A stretch of 39,799 bases of DNA from Candidatus Accumulibacter necessarius (GTDB lineage: Bacteria; Pseudomonadota; Gammaproteobacteria; Burkholderiales; Rhodocyclaceae), in the NCBI GenBank assembly GCA_017302435.1, contig JAFLDL010000042.1, positions 1 to 39,799 on the forward strand, written 5' to 3'. A program made the position numbers and the translations under genes. Each line of letters starts with the position of its first letter. The first letter of the stretch is position 1. Shown here one piece after another: positions 1-9,005 of this stretch. Under the pieces are notes generated by a model. The model was given only the letters and a program-made list of their open reading frames with translations, searched no databases and had not been told where the DNA came from.

Positions 1-281
1 CGGATCGCCTGCCGATGATCGGGGCCGTTGCCGACGCCGCCGCGATTGATCCTGCGCGCCCTTCGCGACCGCTCGCCGAAATGCCACGCCTGCCGGGGCT
101 TTACCTGGTCAACGGCTTTGGCGCCCGTGGCATCGTCTGGTCGGCGCTAGCCGGCGAACTGCTCGCTTGCCTGATCACCGGCGCGCCGCTACCCGTCGCC
201 GAAGATCTGGCCGGCGCCGTCGATCCTGGCCGCTTCCTGCTGCGCGGGCGCAACCGACGACCACGCAGCGACCGCGACTAG
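1..281 (+). CDS. mnmC: MnmC C-terminal end (partial, FAD-dependent tRNA modification oxidoreductase)
   Basis: This is the last ~93 residues of a protein whose 5' part lies outside the window. The segment DRLPMIG, followed by LPGLYLVNGFGARG and a closing DPGRF, matches the C-terminal FAD-binding oxidoreductase domain of the bifunctional MnmC enzyme. That domain removes the carboxymethyl group from cmnm5s2U at the tRNA wobble position; the methyltransferase domain would be upstream. The reading frame is open from base 3 to a TAG at 279-281. The stop overlaps the convergent Lrp-type gene in a CTAG tetranucleotide, so the two genes end tail to tail with no room for a terminator. A related glycine-oxidase-like (DAO family) protein is the main alternative. 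Confidence 0.75.
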   Translation, partial: DRLPMIGAVADAAAIDPARPSRPLAEMPRLPGLYLVNGFGARGIVWSALAGELLACLITGAPLPVAEDLAGAVDPGRFLLRGRNRRPRSDRD

Positions 282-748
282 GTCTCTCCGATCGGCAGCG
301 CCGTCTTGTTCACCACCCGGCGCAGAACAAAGCTCGAATGGACACCGGTCACCCCCTTGATACCGGTGATCCGATTGAGCAGCAGCTCCTGATAGGCATC
401 CATGTCCTTGACCACCACCTTGAGCTGGTAGTCGGCTGACTGGCCGGTGATGAGCAGACACTCCATCACCTCCGGGATCTCGCTGATCGCCGCTTCGAGA
501 TGGCTGAAACGCTCCGGGGTGTGCTGGTCCATGGATATGTGGATCAGCGCCATCAGCGACAATCCCAGCGCCTTCGGATCCAGCAGCGCCCGGTAGCCGG
601 TAATCAACCCCGCTTCTTCGAGCGCGCGCACCCGGCGCAGGCAAGGCGACGGTGACAGGCCGATACGGTCGGCCAGTTCCTGGTTGCTGATGCGGCCCTC
701 CTGCTGCAGTACCTGCAGGATCTGCCGGTCAAAGCGATCGATTTGCAT
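278..748 (-). CDS. lrp: Lrp/AsnC family transcriptional regulator
   Basis: This 156-residue protein has the usual Lrp length. The N-terminal winged helix-turn-helix (about residues 4-55) starts with DRQILQVLQQEGR and carries the signature LSPSPCLRRVRALE. The C-terminal RAM/AsnC ligand-binding domain (about 65-145) carries LLITGQSADYQLKVVV and a terminal TSFVL-like strand (HSSFVLR). Members form octamers that wrap DNA and respond to amino acids, classically leucine. The gene is divergent from leuA across a 175-bp AT-rich spacer, so control of leucine synthesis and autoregulation are reasonable inferences. A weak AAGGC precedes the ATG. The family call is secure; the leucine specificity is inferred from context only. 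Confidence 0.9.
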   Translation of the reverse strand: MQIDRFDRQILQVLQQEGRISNQELADRIGLSPSPCLRRVRALEEAGLITGYRALLDPKALGLSLMALIHISMDQHTPERFSHLEAAISEIPEVMECLLITGQSADYQLKVVVKDMDAYQELLLNRITGIKGVTGVHSSFVLRRVVNKTALPIGET

Positions 749-779
749 GCGATTGCCTTACTTTTTTCAATGTGGGATT

Positions 780-809
780 GTTATATCGAATACTTTGCAT
801 TTTACGCAA
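780..809 (-). promoter_or_regulatory. Putative sigma70 promoter of the Lrp gene in the divergent AT-rich spacer
   Basis: On the minus strand TTGCGT (plus 804-809) and TATAAC (plus 780-785) are separated by 18 bases and sit about 30-60 bases upstream of the Lrp ATG. The surrounding 749-870 stretch is much richer in A+T than its neighbours, as expected of an Lrp-bound region. It probably also contains the leuA promoter, for which no convincing pair of boxes was picked. Confidence 0.35.
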
Positions 810-923
810 TTTTCTGCCAATTTTGATCGCCGTTCGAGACAACAACGCAAGCACCTGCCGGCCCCTCCGGCGTAGCATGTGGCTCATCAGGAACATTCAA
901 GACAGAACCCCAGGAGCCCAACC

Positions 924-2621
924 ATGTTGAACGATCCATCGATCAAATACACCCCCTTCCCGGCCATCAGGCTCGCTGACCGCCAGTGGCCGAATCGTAC
1001 CCTCAGCGCCGCGCCGATCTGGATGAGTACCGACCTGCGCGACGGCAACCAGGCGCTGTTCGAGCCGATGAACGCCGAGCGCAAGATGCGGCTCTTCCAC
1101 ACGCTCTGCGACATTGGCTTCAAGGAAATAGAAATCGCCTTTCCGTCGGCGTCGCAGACCGACTTCGATTTCGTCCGCCAGCTGATCGAGGGGGGTCATG
1201 TCCCCGACGACGTGACGATCGAGGTACTGACGCAAGCGCGCGAGCAGCTCATTCGGCGCACCATCGAATCGCTCAAGGGGGCGCGGCGGGCGATCGTTCA
1301 TGTCTATAACGCCACGTCCAGGCCGTTTCGCGAGAACGTGTTCGGGATGAGCAAGGCGGAAGTGGTGGATATGGCGGTTGCTGGCGTTCGGCTGATCCGG
1401 CAGTTGACGGCCGAACAGCCGGAAACCGAATGGGTGCTCGAATACAGTCCGGAGACCTTCACCGCGACCGAACTCGACTTTGCTCTCGAGGTCTGCGATG
1501 CAGTGACCGCCGCCTGGGGGGCGACGCCCGACGACAAGGTGATCCTCAACCTGCCGACGACGGTCGAAGTGACAACACCGAACGTCTATGCCGACCAGAT
1601 CGAGTGGATGCACCGCCACCTCGCCCGCCGCGACAGTGTCATCCTCAGCGTCCATCCGCACAATGACCGCGGCACGGCAGTGGCCGCCGCGGAGTTGGCG
1701 ATGATGGCCGGCGCCGAGCGCGTCGAAGGCTGCCTGTTCGGCAACGGCGAACGGACCGGCAACGTCGACCTCGTCACCCTGGCGCTCAATCTTTACACCC
1801 AGGGAGTCCACCCTGGCCTCGACTTTTCGGACATCAACGCAGTCGCACGCACTGTCGAGTACTGCAGCCGCTTACCGATCCACCCGCGCCATCCCTATGT
1901 CGGCGACCTGGTGTTCACGGCTTTTTCCGGATCGCACCAGGATGCGATCCGGAAGGGCTTTGCCGTGCAGCAGGCGGATGCCCTCTGGCACGTCCCCTAC
2001 CTGCCGATCGACCCGGCCGACGTCGGCCGCAACTACGATTCGGTGATCCGGGTCAACAGCCAGTCCGGCAAGGGCGGCGTTGCCTATTTGCTCGAGGCGG
2101 AATACGGCATCGTCCTGCCGCGTCGATTGCAGGTCGAATTCTCCCGCGTCGTCCAGGGTCACACCGATCACCATGGCGGCGAGATCACGGCCGCCGAGAT
2201 CTGGCAGTTGTTCTCGCGGACCTATCTCGGCAGCGAGCATCCCGTGCGCTACCTCGAACACCATCTCTTCGAGCATGGCAGTGCCCAGGGAATACGCCTG
2301 AGCGTCGAGATCGACGGCAGGGTCCACCTGCTGGCCGGCGAAGGCAATGGTCCGATCGACGCGGCAGTGCATGCGTTGCGCGCCGTCGGCCGGGTCGTGC
2401 AGGTGCGCAGCTACGAAGAACGCTCGCTGGCCAGCGGCGGCAAAGGCAGCGACGCGCATGCCTGCGCCTTCCTGGAGGTCACGCCGGCCACCGGTTCTGG
2501 TGAATGTTACGGCGTCGGTATCGATGCGAACATCGTCACTGCGTCGATCCGGGCGCTGGTGAACGGCGTCAATCGGCTGGCAGCGGAGGCGGTCGGGGGA
2601 GATGAAACACGCGCTGCCTGA
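924..2621 (+). CDS. leuA: 2-isopropylmalate synthase (type 2 LeuA)
   Basis: LeuA condenses acetyl-CoA with 2-oxoisovalerate, the first committed step of leucine synthesis. The ATG at 924 (565 residues) is preferred over the in-frame start at 879 because AGGAG lies at 912-916 and the protein then begins [17 protein letters not shown], as type-2 (long, Corynebacterium-like) LeuA proteins do. The catalytic barrel carries STDLRDGNQ (residues 35-43, with the metal-binding Asp), [11 protein letters not shown] with the metal-binding HxH, and GNGERTGN. The C-terminal third (from about residue 430) is the regulatory LeuA dimer domain for leucine feedback. The gene is monocistronic as far as visible, divergent from the Lrp-type gene and convergent with the prenyltransferase at 2718. 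Confidence 0.95.
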   Translation: MLNDPSIKYTPFPAIRLADRQWPNRTLSAAPIWMSTDLRDGNQALFEPMNAERKMRLFHTLCDIGFKEIEIAFPSASQTDFDFVRQLIEGGHVPDDVTIEVLTQAREQLIRRTIESLKGARRAIVHVYNATSRPFRENVFGMSKAEVVDMAVAGVRLIRQLTAEQPETEWVLEYSPETFTATELDFALEVCDAVTAAWGATPDDKVILNLPTTVEVTTPNVYADQIEWMHRHLARRDSVILSVHPHNDRGTAVAAAELAMMAGAERVEGCLFGNGERTGNVDLVTLALNLYTQGVHPGLDFSDINAVARTVEYCSRLPIHPRHPYVGDLVFTAFSGSHQDAIRKGFAVQQADALWHVPYLPIDPADVGRNYDSVIRVNSQSGKGGVAYLLEAEYGIVLPRRLQVEFSRVVQGHTDHHGGEITAAEIWQLFSRTYLGSEHPVRYLEHHLFEHGSAQGIRLSVEIDGRVHLLAGEGNGPIDAAVHALRAVGRVVQVRSYEERSLASGGKGSDAHACAFLEVTPATGSGECYGVGIDANIVTASIRALVNGVNRLAAEAVGGDETRAA

Positions 2622-2717
2622 TCCGCCGGCAGCGTCACCGGGAGCCCATCGCTCTCTGCTCCAGTGGCGCCGGGCCTTCCTGTCCTTCGTGTAGCCGAAT
2701 CCCGGTGTGGCAAGCGC

Positions 2718-3698
2718 TCACGACCAGTTCATCCAGGCGAGGACAGTCGCCAGGATCGCGGGCTGGAGGTGGGCTGCAGCGATCGTCATCGGCAGCGCGG
2801 ACCGAAGCCGGGCCGGCTCGTGGGCATGGGCGGAGAGAATCCGGCCAGCCTTGATGGCGGGCAGCAGGGCCAGCAGGGAAGCCAGGGCGAGAGGCGGCAG
2901 CTGACGCGAGCCGACCAGGCCGACGATGGCCAGCGCTGACAGGAGCAGCAGCAGCCAATAGCCTCGTGCGGCCACGGCCGGCTCGAGACGAGCCACCCAA
3001 TGCCGCTTACCGGCCAGAATATCGGCCGCCCGGTCGGGAAACTGATTGATATAAAGGATATTAGTGACCAGCAGAGCATAGGGCAGGCCGAGCAGCCAAG
3101 GCCGGGGAGAGATCGCGCCACGCTGCACGAAATCGGCACCGGCAACGATCAGCAGGAAGCCAGCTGCGACGCATGGCTCGCCCAGGCCTCGGCTGCACAA
3201 CTTCAGCGGCGGCGCGGAATAGGCCCAGCCAATCAGCAACCCGGCCAGTCCGATCCCGAACAGGCTGCCCCCCCGGGTGGCAATCAGCCACAGCCCACCG
3301 GCGATCACCCCGCTGAACAGGACCAGGGCATAGGCCAGCATCCGGCGCGGCGACATCACACCGTTCTGGATGAAGCGGGAGCCGCCGGTGAAAGGGAACA
3401 GGCGGTCCACATTGACGGCATCGCTACCGTTGAGGTGATCACAGTAGTCGTTGAGGACATTGACGCCGGCCTGGGTGGCCACGGCCAGGAACCCGGTCAA
3501 CAAGGCGAGAGTCCATGAGAAGGCGGCATCCAGGGCGCTGCTAAAGCCCAGCAGGCACCCCGCCAGGGCGATGCTCAGGAAAGCCGGCCGGGTGGCCAGC
3601 AGATAGCGCCGCAACGGGCTGGCCAGGGCTTCCAGCGTCGGTTCCAGGCGTGGGGCGGCGACCTTGCTCATACGGTTGTCGCGCGCTGACGCCGCCAT
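2718..3698 (-). CDS. UbiA-family prenyltransferase, MenA-like
   Basis: This is a polytopic integral membrane protein of up to 326 residues with eight or so hydrophobic segments. Two Asp-rich prenyl-diphosphate motifs are visible: NDYCD at residues 83-87, and DRAAD at 222-226 followed by AGKRH, the arrangement seen in MenA-type 1,4-dihydroxy-2-naphthoate prenyltransferases. The expected activity is transfer of a polyprenyl chain to an aromatic acceptor at the inner membrane; the acceptor cannot be read from the sequence. It lies 151 bases downstream of hyfI on the same strand, so it could be cotranscribed with the membrane complex, though the gap is large compared with the overlaps in that operon. 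No good Shine-Dalgarno precedes the ATG at 3698 or the alternative ATG at 3671. An AAGGAG lies further upstream, facing an in-frame ATA codon at 3722. Confidence 0.8.
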   Translation of the reverse strand: MAASARDNRMSKVAAPRLEPTLEALASPLRRYLLATRPAFLSIALAGCLLGFSSALDAAFSWTLALLTGFLAVATQAGVNVLNDYCDHLNGSDAVNVDRLFPFTGGSRFIQNGVMSPRRMLAYALVLFSGVIAGGLWLIATRGGSLFGIGLAGLLIGWAYSAPPLKLCSRGLGEPCVAAGFLLIVAGADFVQRGAISPRPWLLGLPYALLVTNILYINQFPDRAADILAGKRHWVARLEPAVAARGYWLLLLLSALAIVGLVGSRQLPPLALASLLALLPAIKAGRILSAHAHEPARLRSALPMTIAAAHLQPAILATVLAWMNWS

Positions 3699-3849
3699 GG
3701 CAGAGGTTTTTGGGGACGGTATGGGTGATTCTCCTTAACAACCCGGGCAGACCAGAAACGTCCACCTTAGCTTCAGCTGCGGCCTTCCGTCAGCGCCCCT
3801 GGCGATAGCCGGCGTCGGGGGGGGTCCGGATTGAGTCGTCAGCCGCTGT

Positions 3850-4374
3850 TCACCCCGGGGCCGCCCGACACCGTCTCACCGCCGTCAGAATCCCGCGCAG
3901 GATATCGATCGGCGCCGGCGGACAACCGGCGACCGTGACATCAACCGGAATGACGTTGGCTACGCGACCGCAGCTCGCGTAGCCCTCGCCGAAGATGCCG
4001 CCGCTACAGCCGCAGTCGCCGACCGCAACCACCAGCTTCGGTTCGGGCGTCGCGTCATGGGTCCGCCGCAGAGCCAGCGCCATGTTGCGCGAGACCGGCC
4101 CGGTGACCAGCAGCAGGTCGGCGTGGCGCGGGCTGGCAACGAACCGGATGCCGAGGCCCTCGATATTGTAGTAGGGATTGTTGAGCGCGTTGATCTCGAG
4201 TTCGCAGCCATTGCACGAGCCGGCGTCGACCTGGCGAACGGCCAGCGCCTGGCCGAGAATGGTGAGCAATTCGTCATGGATGCGCCCGGCTTCAACACGC
4301 GGAGCATCGCTGCATTCGGGCGGCGGTTCGCTGCAGAGGCCCTGGCGTGTAATCTGTCGGAGAATGCGCCACAT
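3850..4374 (-). CDS. hyfI: Hydrogenase-4-type small subunit (HyfI/HycG, NuoB-like Fe-S protein)
   Basis: This 174-residue protein is the electron-transfer small subunit related to complex I NuoB and to HycG/HyfI. Four Fe-S ligand cysteines are in place: C54 and C57 (GSCNGCELE), C121 (VGDCGCSGG) and C151 (AGCPPAP). The proximal/N2-type [4Fe-4S] cluster should therefore be assembled. It has no membrane segment and should sit on the cytoplasmic face against HyfG. The ATG at 4374 is chosen because its A is also the last base of the hyfG stop codon (TGATG), implying translational coupling; a longer in-frame extension runs into hyfG and is not protein-like. It is the last gene of the operon. No HyfH/HycF-type polyferredoxin gene is seen beside it. 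Confidence 0.9.
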   Translation of the reverse strand: MWRILRQITRQGLCSEPPPECSDAPRVEAGRIHDELLTILGQALAVRQVDAGSCNGCELEINALNNPYYNIEGLGIRFVASPRHADLLLVTGPVSRNMALALRRTHDATPEPKLVVAVGDCGCSGGIFGEGYASCGRVANVIPVDVTVAGCPPAPIDILRGILTAVRRCRAAPG

Positions 4375-5936
4375 CAGAGGTCGTGTCCTGCATAGCTGAG
4401 GTTGAAGGACTTGTTGATCAGCGGAAAGTCCGGGACGATGTTGCCGATCACCGCGTGCTCGAGTACCGGCCAGTTCTGCCACGAGGGATCGTGAACGTGG
4501 CAGCGGCGGATGGCGTTGGCGCCGCCCTCGCCGTCCCAAAGCAGCGCCACGAAGACTTCACCGCGCCAGCCCTCGACCCAGCCGGCGCCGAACGCCGCCT
4601 TCGCCGGCAGCCGCAATGCGCTGCGCGTCTCACCCTCACCGAGCTGCAAAAGCAGCAGGCGCAGCAGGCGCAGGGACTCCTCGATTTCGTCGAAACGGAC
4701 TGCCACCCGCGCAGCGACGTCGCCATTGCCTTGCGTCGACATCTTCACCGCCAGTCGGTCATAGGGTGGCCAGGGCTGATCGCAGCGCAGATCGGCGGCC
4801 CGGCCACTGGCGCGACCGGCAAGGCCGGTCAGACCGAGGCGAGCAGCCAGCTCCGGCGGCACGCGACCGGTGGTCATGAAGCGATCCTGCAGGCCGGCAT
4901 GCTCGTCATAGACCTGGCGCAACGCCTGCACCTCGCGCTCGATCAGGTCGCACTGGCGCGCCAGCCGGTCGCTGGTCGCCTGGTCGATGTCCATGGCCAC
5001 GCCGCCGGGAACGATACAGTCCATCATCAGGCGGTGGCCAAAAGCTTCCCTGGCCAGCCGCAGCCAGTCTTCCCTGAGGCGGGAGAACTGGGCAAGGCCG
5101 AAGGCGAAAGCGGCATCGTTGCCGAGCGCGCCGAGGTCGCCAAGATGGTTGGCGACGCGCTCACGTTCCAGCAGCAGGGCGCGCAGCGAAGCGGCGCGCT
5201 CGGAAACCCGGCAGCCGGCCAGCGACTCGAGCGCCATGCACCAGGCCCAGGCGTATGCCACCGTCGAGTCCCCCGAGACCCGCCCGGCCAGACGATACGC
5301 TTCGAGCGGTGGCAGTTCGGTGAAGCGCTGTTCGATCCCCTTGTGCTTGTAGCCCAGGCGTTGCTCCAGACGCAGCACCTTCTCGCCGACGACCGAAAAG
5401 CGGAAATGCCCAGGCTCGATAATCCCCGCGTGCACTGGTCCAACCGGAATTTCGTGGACACCGTCACCTTCGACCCGAACGAAGGCGTAATCGCTGACTT
5501 CTCTCGCCACCTCGGAATTTTTTTCCAGCGCCCCGTGGCGCAAGGGAAAGCAGCCCGCTGGCCAGGCTCCGTGATTGAGCCACGGCCTTTGGTCAGCGGC
5601 GCCGTCAGCCGTCACCCCCAGCAGATCGGCAGCGGCCCGCTGCATGCGCGCCGCGCAGGGAAAGATTGGCGCCAGATCCGGGTAGCTTGAACGCCTCTCG
5701 CCGAGCGGCAGGTCGAGCCAGAGCAGACCTTCGCGAACGACATACGCTGATGAGACGACCAGACTGCCGGCCGCGCCGCGCGTGCAGTCGGACGCCCACA
5801 GCGCCAGCAGGCGCCCGCCCTGCTCGGACACGCCGCGTGCCAGCACCCGCCAGGTTTCGGCGCGGACCGTCGCGCGCCAGATCGGCAGCGGAGCCGGCAA
5901 TCGTTCACAGTCCAGGCTGAAGCCGGCAATCCGCAT
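4374..5936 (-). CDS. hyfG: Hydrogenase-4-like large subunit (NuoC-NuoD fusion) lacking the Ni-binding cysteines
   Basis: This 520-residue protein fuses a 30-kDa NuoC-like domain (about 1-150) to a 49-kDa NuoD/large-subunit domain (about 160-520), as in HycE and HyfG. In active [NiFe] enzymes the nickel is held by a CxxC near the middle and a DPCxxC at the C terminus. Here the first position reads RVSGDSTVAYA (SGDS, residues 221-224) and the second reads SFNLSYAG (512-517), so all four cysteines are Ser or Gly. No further tail follows the second motif, and no maturation protease gene is nearby. The protein therefore resembles the Ehr class, intermediate between group 4 hydrogenases and complex I; its electron donor and acceptor are unknown. 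The ATG at 5936 is chosen because GGAGG lies 8 bases upstream. An in-frame TTG at 5951 would overlap hyfF. Confidence 0.9.
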   Translation of the reverse strand: MRIAGFSLDCERLPAPLPIWRATVRAETWRVLARGVSEQGGRLLALWASDCTRGAAGSLVVSSAYVVREGLLWLDLPLGERRSSYPDLAPIFPCAARMQRAAADLLGVTADGAADQRPWLNHGAWPAGCFPLRHGALEKNSEVAREVSDYAFVRVEGDGVHEIPVGPVHAGIIEPGHFRFSVVGEKVLRLEQRLGYKHKGIEQRFTELPPLEAYRLAGRVSGDSTVAYAWAWCMALESLAGCRVSERAASLRALLLERERVANHLGDLGALGNDAAFAFGLAQFSRLREDWLRLAREAFGHRLMMDCIVPGGVAMDIDQATSDRLARQCDLIEREVQALRQVYDEHAGLQDRFMTTGRVPPELAARLGLTGLAGRASGRAADLRCDQPWPPYDRLAVKMSTQGNGDVAARVAVRFDEIEESLRLLRLLLLQLGEGETRSALRLPAKAAFGAGWVEGWRGEVFVALLWDGEGGANAIRRCHVHDPSWQNWPVLEHAVIGNIVPDFPLINKSFNLSYAGHDL

Positions 5937-5940
5937 CGAC

Positions 5941-7395
5941 TCAACCTCCAATCATCTGCGCCGCCTGGCGATACCAGGCGTCGAGGTAAGGCGGAATGTA
6001 CAGGCCCAGCATCAGGCCAAGACCGAGGTGGGCAAAGACCGGGACCAGCGCTGGAGGGTGGCGCAACGGCTTGACCGAGGTGTCGCCGAAGACCATCGGC
6101 TGCACGCGGCTGAAGACCGAGGCGAAAGCAACGCCCAGCGCCAGCAGCAGGAAGGGTGTGGCCCATGGCTGCTCGCGCATGGCGGTCGTGAGAATCAGGA
6201 ATTCACTCGCGAAAACCCCGAAAGGTGGCATGCCAAGGATGGCCAGTGAGCCGAGCATCAGACCCCAGCCGACCGTCGGGCTGACCTTGATCAGGCCGCG
6301 GATGTCGGCCATGTTCTGCGTCCCGGCCTTCTGCGTCGCATGGCCGACGGCAAAGAAGATACCCGACTTGATCAGCGAATGGACCGTCATGTGCAAGAGG
6401 CCGGCATAGTTGGCAATCGGGCCGCCCATGCCGAAGGCGAAGGTGATCAGCCCCATGTGTTCAATCGACGAATAGGCGAACATGCGCTTGACGTCCTTCT
6501 GCCGCGACAGGAAGAACGCTGCCACGACCACCGACAGCAGCCCGAAAGCCATCATCAAGTGTCCGGCGAGATGACTCTGCAGCGCGCCATCGGTCAGCAC
6601 CTTGCAACGCAACAGGGCATAGACGGCGACGTTGAGCAACAAGCCCGAAAGCACTGCCGAAACCGGCGTCGGGCCTTCGGCATGGGCATCTGGCAACCAG
6701 TTGTGCATCGGCACTAGGCCGACCTTGGTGCCATAACCGATGAACAGGAAGGCAAAAGCCAGGGTGATGATGGTCGGATCAAGCCGAGCCTTGACCGCGT
6801 CGAGATTGGTCCAGAGCAGGGCGCCGCCCTCGAGGCCGATCACTTTTTCCGCTGCCATGTAGAGCAGCACGGTACCGAACAGCGCCTGCGCGATGCCGAC
6901 GCCGCAGAGAATGAAGTATTTCCACGCGGCCTCGAGGCTCGCCGGGGTCCGGTAGACGCTGACCAGCAGGACGGTGGTCAGCGTCGCTGCTTCCATGGCG
7001 ACCCACAGGATGCCCAGGTTGTTGGTCGTCAACGCGATCAGCATGGTGAAGCTGAACAACTGATACATGCTGTGGTAGAGGCGCATGCGATTAGGCGTCA
7101 TCTTGCCATGGTCACGCTCAACGCGCATGTAGGGCCGCGAGAAGATCGCCGTGGTGAGACCGACGAAGGCGGTCAGGGTGACCAGGAACACGTTCAGGGG
7201 ATCAATGTAGAACTCGCGCGACCAAGCGAACAGTGGCCCGTCGGAGATCACCCCGACGGTCAGCACGCAGGTGGCGACGAAGGTCCCCAGGCTGAAGGCG
7301 ACGTTGACCTCGCGCGCGCTGTCGCGGTGCCCGGTCAGGGCCAGAACCACGCTGCCGAGCAAGGGAATGCCGAGGACGAAAAACAGGGTTTCCAG
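5941..7395 (-). CDS. hyfF: Hydrogenase-4 component F-like antiporter subunit (NuoL/M/N family)
   Basis: This polytopic membrane protein of about 484 residues belongs to the Mrp/NuoN-type proton-pumping family. Hallmarks are YGTKVGLVPMHNWLPDAH, followed by PTPVSAVLSG, the lysine-bearing HSLIKSG, and AYSSIEHMG. These line the half-channels through which protons or Na+ move. The start is unusual: the only in-frame ATG (7476) would overlap hyfE by 80 bases and add a non-hydrophobic tail. A CTG at 7395 has AAGGAAG at 7402-7408 upstream, lies one base after the hyfE stop, and leads straight into the first membrane helix (ETLFFVLGIPLLG). The same one-base spacing separates hyfC and hyfE. CTG initiation is an inference. 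Confidence 0.88.
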   Translation of the reverse strand: METLFFVLGIPLLGSVVLALTGHRDSAREVNVAFSLGTFVATCVLTVGVISDGPLFAWSREFYIDPLNVFLVTLTAFVGLTTAIFSRPYMRVERDHGKMTPNRMRLYHSMYQLFSFTMLIALTTNNLGILWVAMEAATLTTVLLVSVYRTPASLEAAWKYFILCGVGIAQALFGTVLLYMAAEKVIGLEGGALLWTNLDAVKARLDPTIITLAFAFLFIGYGTKVGLVPMHNWLPDAHAEGPTPVSAVLSGLLLNVAVYALLRCKVLTDGALQSHLAGHLMMAFGLLSVVVAAFFLSRQKDVKRMFAYSSIEHMGLITFAFGMGGPIANYAGLLHMTVHSLIKSGIFFAVGHATQKAGTQNMADIRGLIKVSPTVGWGLMLGSLAILGMPPFGVFASEFLILTTAMREQPWATPFLLLALGVAFASVFSRVQPMVFGDTSVKPLRHPPALVPVFAHLGLGLMLGLYIPPYLDAWYRQAAQMIGG

Positions 7396-7396
7396 T

Positions 7397-8056
7397 TCAG
7401 TCTTCCTTGAGCTTTTCGAGGTGGCTGATGTCGAGGCTGTCGAACTCTTCCCGAATATGGAACATGAACACGCCAAGAATCAGGATGCCGACCAGCACGT
7501 CGAGGGCAATACCCAGTTCGACGACCATCGGCATGCCGTAGGTCGCCGAGGTGGCGGCAAAGAACAGGCCGTTTTCCATCGACAGGAAGCCGATCACCTG
7601 CGGCACCGCCTTTGAGCGCGTAATCATCATCATGAACGAGAGCAGAACGCAGGCCAGCGCAATGCCCAGCGTGCCTCGGGCAACGCTGACCGAGAGCTTG
7701 GAGATCGGGAGCGCCAGGTTGAAGGCGAAGATGACCAGGGCGATGCCAATGACCATGGTCATCGGGATGTTGATCAGGGTCTCGACGTCCCAGCGTACGT
7801 CGAGACGATTGATGACCCGATAGAGCAGCAGCGGGATCAGGATCACCTTCAAGGCCAGCGTGATGCCCGCCGAAACGTAGAGGTGTGGCTGGTGCGTGGC
7901 GTAGCCGACCAGCACCGTCGCCGCGACCAGGGTTATTCCCTGGGCGGTAAACAGGTGAATCAGGGACAGAATCCGCCGCTGCGAAATCATCGCGAACGAT
8001 AGCATCAGCAGGATTGCCGCAAAGAGATTGATCAACTGGCCGACGAGTTCGGTCAT
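7397..8056 (-). CDS. hyfE: Hydrogenase-4 component E-like membrane subunit
   Basis: This 219-residue hydrophobic protein has about six to seven predicted membrane helices and is close to E. coli HyfE (216 residues) in length. HyfE has a NuoK-like region and helps form the proton-translocating membrane arm. It has few charged residues inside helices; LSMENGLFFAA near the middle carries the membrane-embedded Glu expected of the NuoK-like part. The ATG at 8056 (MTELVGQL) lies one base after the hyfC stop. The longer in-frame start at 8083 would overlap hyfC by 26 bases and adds a polar tail. No strong Shine-Dalgarno is seen, so coupling to hyfC translation is likely. The C terminus ends LEKLKED, cytoplasmic and charged. 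Confidence 0.88.
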   Translation of the reverse strand: MTELVGQLINLFAAILLMLSFAMISQRRILSLIHLFTAQGITLVAATVLVGYATHQPHLYVSAGITLALKVILIPLLLYRVINRLDVRWDVETLINIPMTMVIGIALVIFAFNLALPISKLSVSVARGTLGIALACVLLSFMMMITRSKAVPQVIGFLSMENGLFFAATSATYGMPMVVELGIALDVLVGILILGVFMFHIREEFDSLDISHLEKLKED

Positions 8057-8057
8057 C

Positions 8058-9005
8058 TCATGCGGCCAGGAGAATGTGGACAAGCATGCCGATGACCGCC
8101 AGCAGAAAGGCGGTGGCCAGGTATTCCGGCACGCGAAAGATGCGCATCTTGGCGCTCAGGGTCTCGAGCAGTGCGAGCATAGCGCCACCGATTGCCAGCT
8201 TGAGGATCAGCGCCGGCATCGCCAGCAGTAGCGCCAGCGGCGCCTCGGCCTCGGCAACGCCCCAGGGGAAAAACAAGGCCAGGCCGATGCACGAATAGGC
8301 GAAGAGCTTCAGGCTGGCTGCCCACTCGAGCAAGGCCAGGTGCCGACCCGAATACTCAAGGATCAGCGCCTCGTGAATCATGGTCAGTTCAAGGTGGGTC
8401 GCCGGGTTATCCACCGGCACACGCGCGTTTTCGGCCAGCGAGACCATGGTGAAGGCGACACCGGCCAGTGCCAGGCTGGGATGGATTCCCAGGTCGCGAT
8501 GCGCCAGCGTCTCGACGATGGTGGTCAGCGAGGTCGACTTGGAGATGAGCGACGCCGAGAACAGCACCATCAGCAGCGCCGGTTCGGCGAGAAAGCCGAT
8601 GAGCATCTCCCGTCGGGCACCAAGCGTGCCGAAAGAGGTACCGACATCCATCGCTGCCAGCGAGATGAACACCCGCGCCAGGGCAAACAGGCCGACCAGG
8701 GCAATCGCGTCGGCCGCCGGCGACAGCGGCAGGTCGGTCGACAGGGTCGGAATGATCGCGCTCGCCAGCGCCATGCAGCCAAAAACGATGTAAGGCGCCC
8801 CGCGGAACAGCGGTGACGCGTGCTCGGCAATCACGGATTCCTTGTTGAACAGCTTGTGCAGCATCCGATACGGCTGCAAGAGTCCGGGCGCCGACCTATT
8901 CTGCAGCCAGGCGCGCCACTGATTGATCCAGCCGCTGAGCAGCGGCGCCAGCAGCAGCGCCGCGACAATTTCCAGCAGTTGCGAAAAGACGCCCAGCCAG
9001 GTCAT
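8058..9005 (-). CDS. hyfC: Hydrogenase-4 component C-like subunit (NuoH family)
   Basis: This 315-residue integral membrane protein of the NuoH/HycD/HyfC family anchors the peripheral Fe-S/large-subunit module to the membrane arm. Diagnostic stretches are PGLLQPYRMLHKLFNKE near the N terminus and ARVPVDNPATHLELTMIHEA followed by LEYSGRHLALLEWA in the C-terminal half, the usual conserved acidic loop facing the interface. Its ATG overlaps the hyfB stop by four bases (ATGA at 9002-9005), a standard coupling arrangement. The family call is clear; in this operon the partner large subunit lacks nickel ligands, so the role is structural and proton-coupling rather than in hydrogen evolution. Confidence 0.92.
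   Translation of the reverse strand: MTWLGVFSQLLEIVAALLLAPLLSGWINQWRAWLQNRSAPGLLQPYRMLHKLFNKESVIAEHASPLFRGAPYIVFGCMALASAIIPTLSTDLPLSPAADAIALVGLFALARVFISLAAMDVGTSFGTLGARREMLIGFLAEPALLMVLFSASLISKSTSLTTIVETLAHRDLGIHPSLALAGVAFTMVSLAENARVPVDNPATHLELTMIHEALILEYSGRHLALLEWAASLKLFAYSCIGLALFFPWGVAEAEAPLALLLAMPALILKLAIGGAMLALLETLSAKMRIFRVPEYLATAFLLAVIGMLVHILLAA

Noticed and set aside
4383-5690. A 435-codon open frame on the plus strand across hyfG, and similar long antisense frames over leuA (897-1811, minus), secA (18318-19241, plus) and the GGDEF gene (12801-14096, minus).
   Set aside because: They lie wholly opposite genes with clear families, are rich in Arg, Gln, His and Ala, and show no domain; they are expected by-products of high GC third positions.
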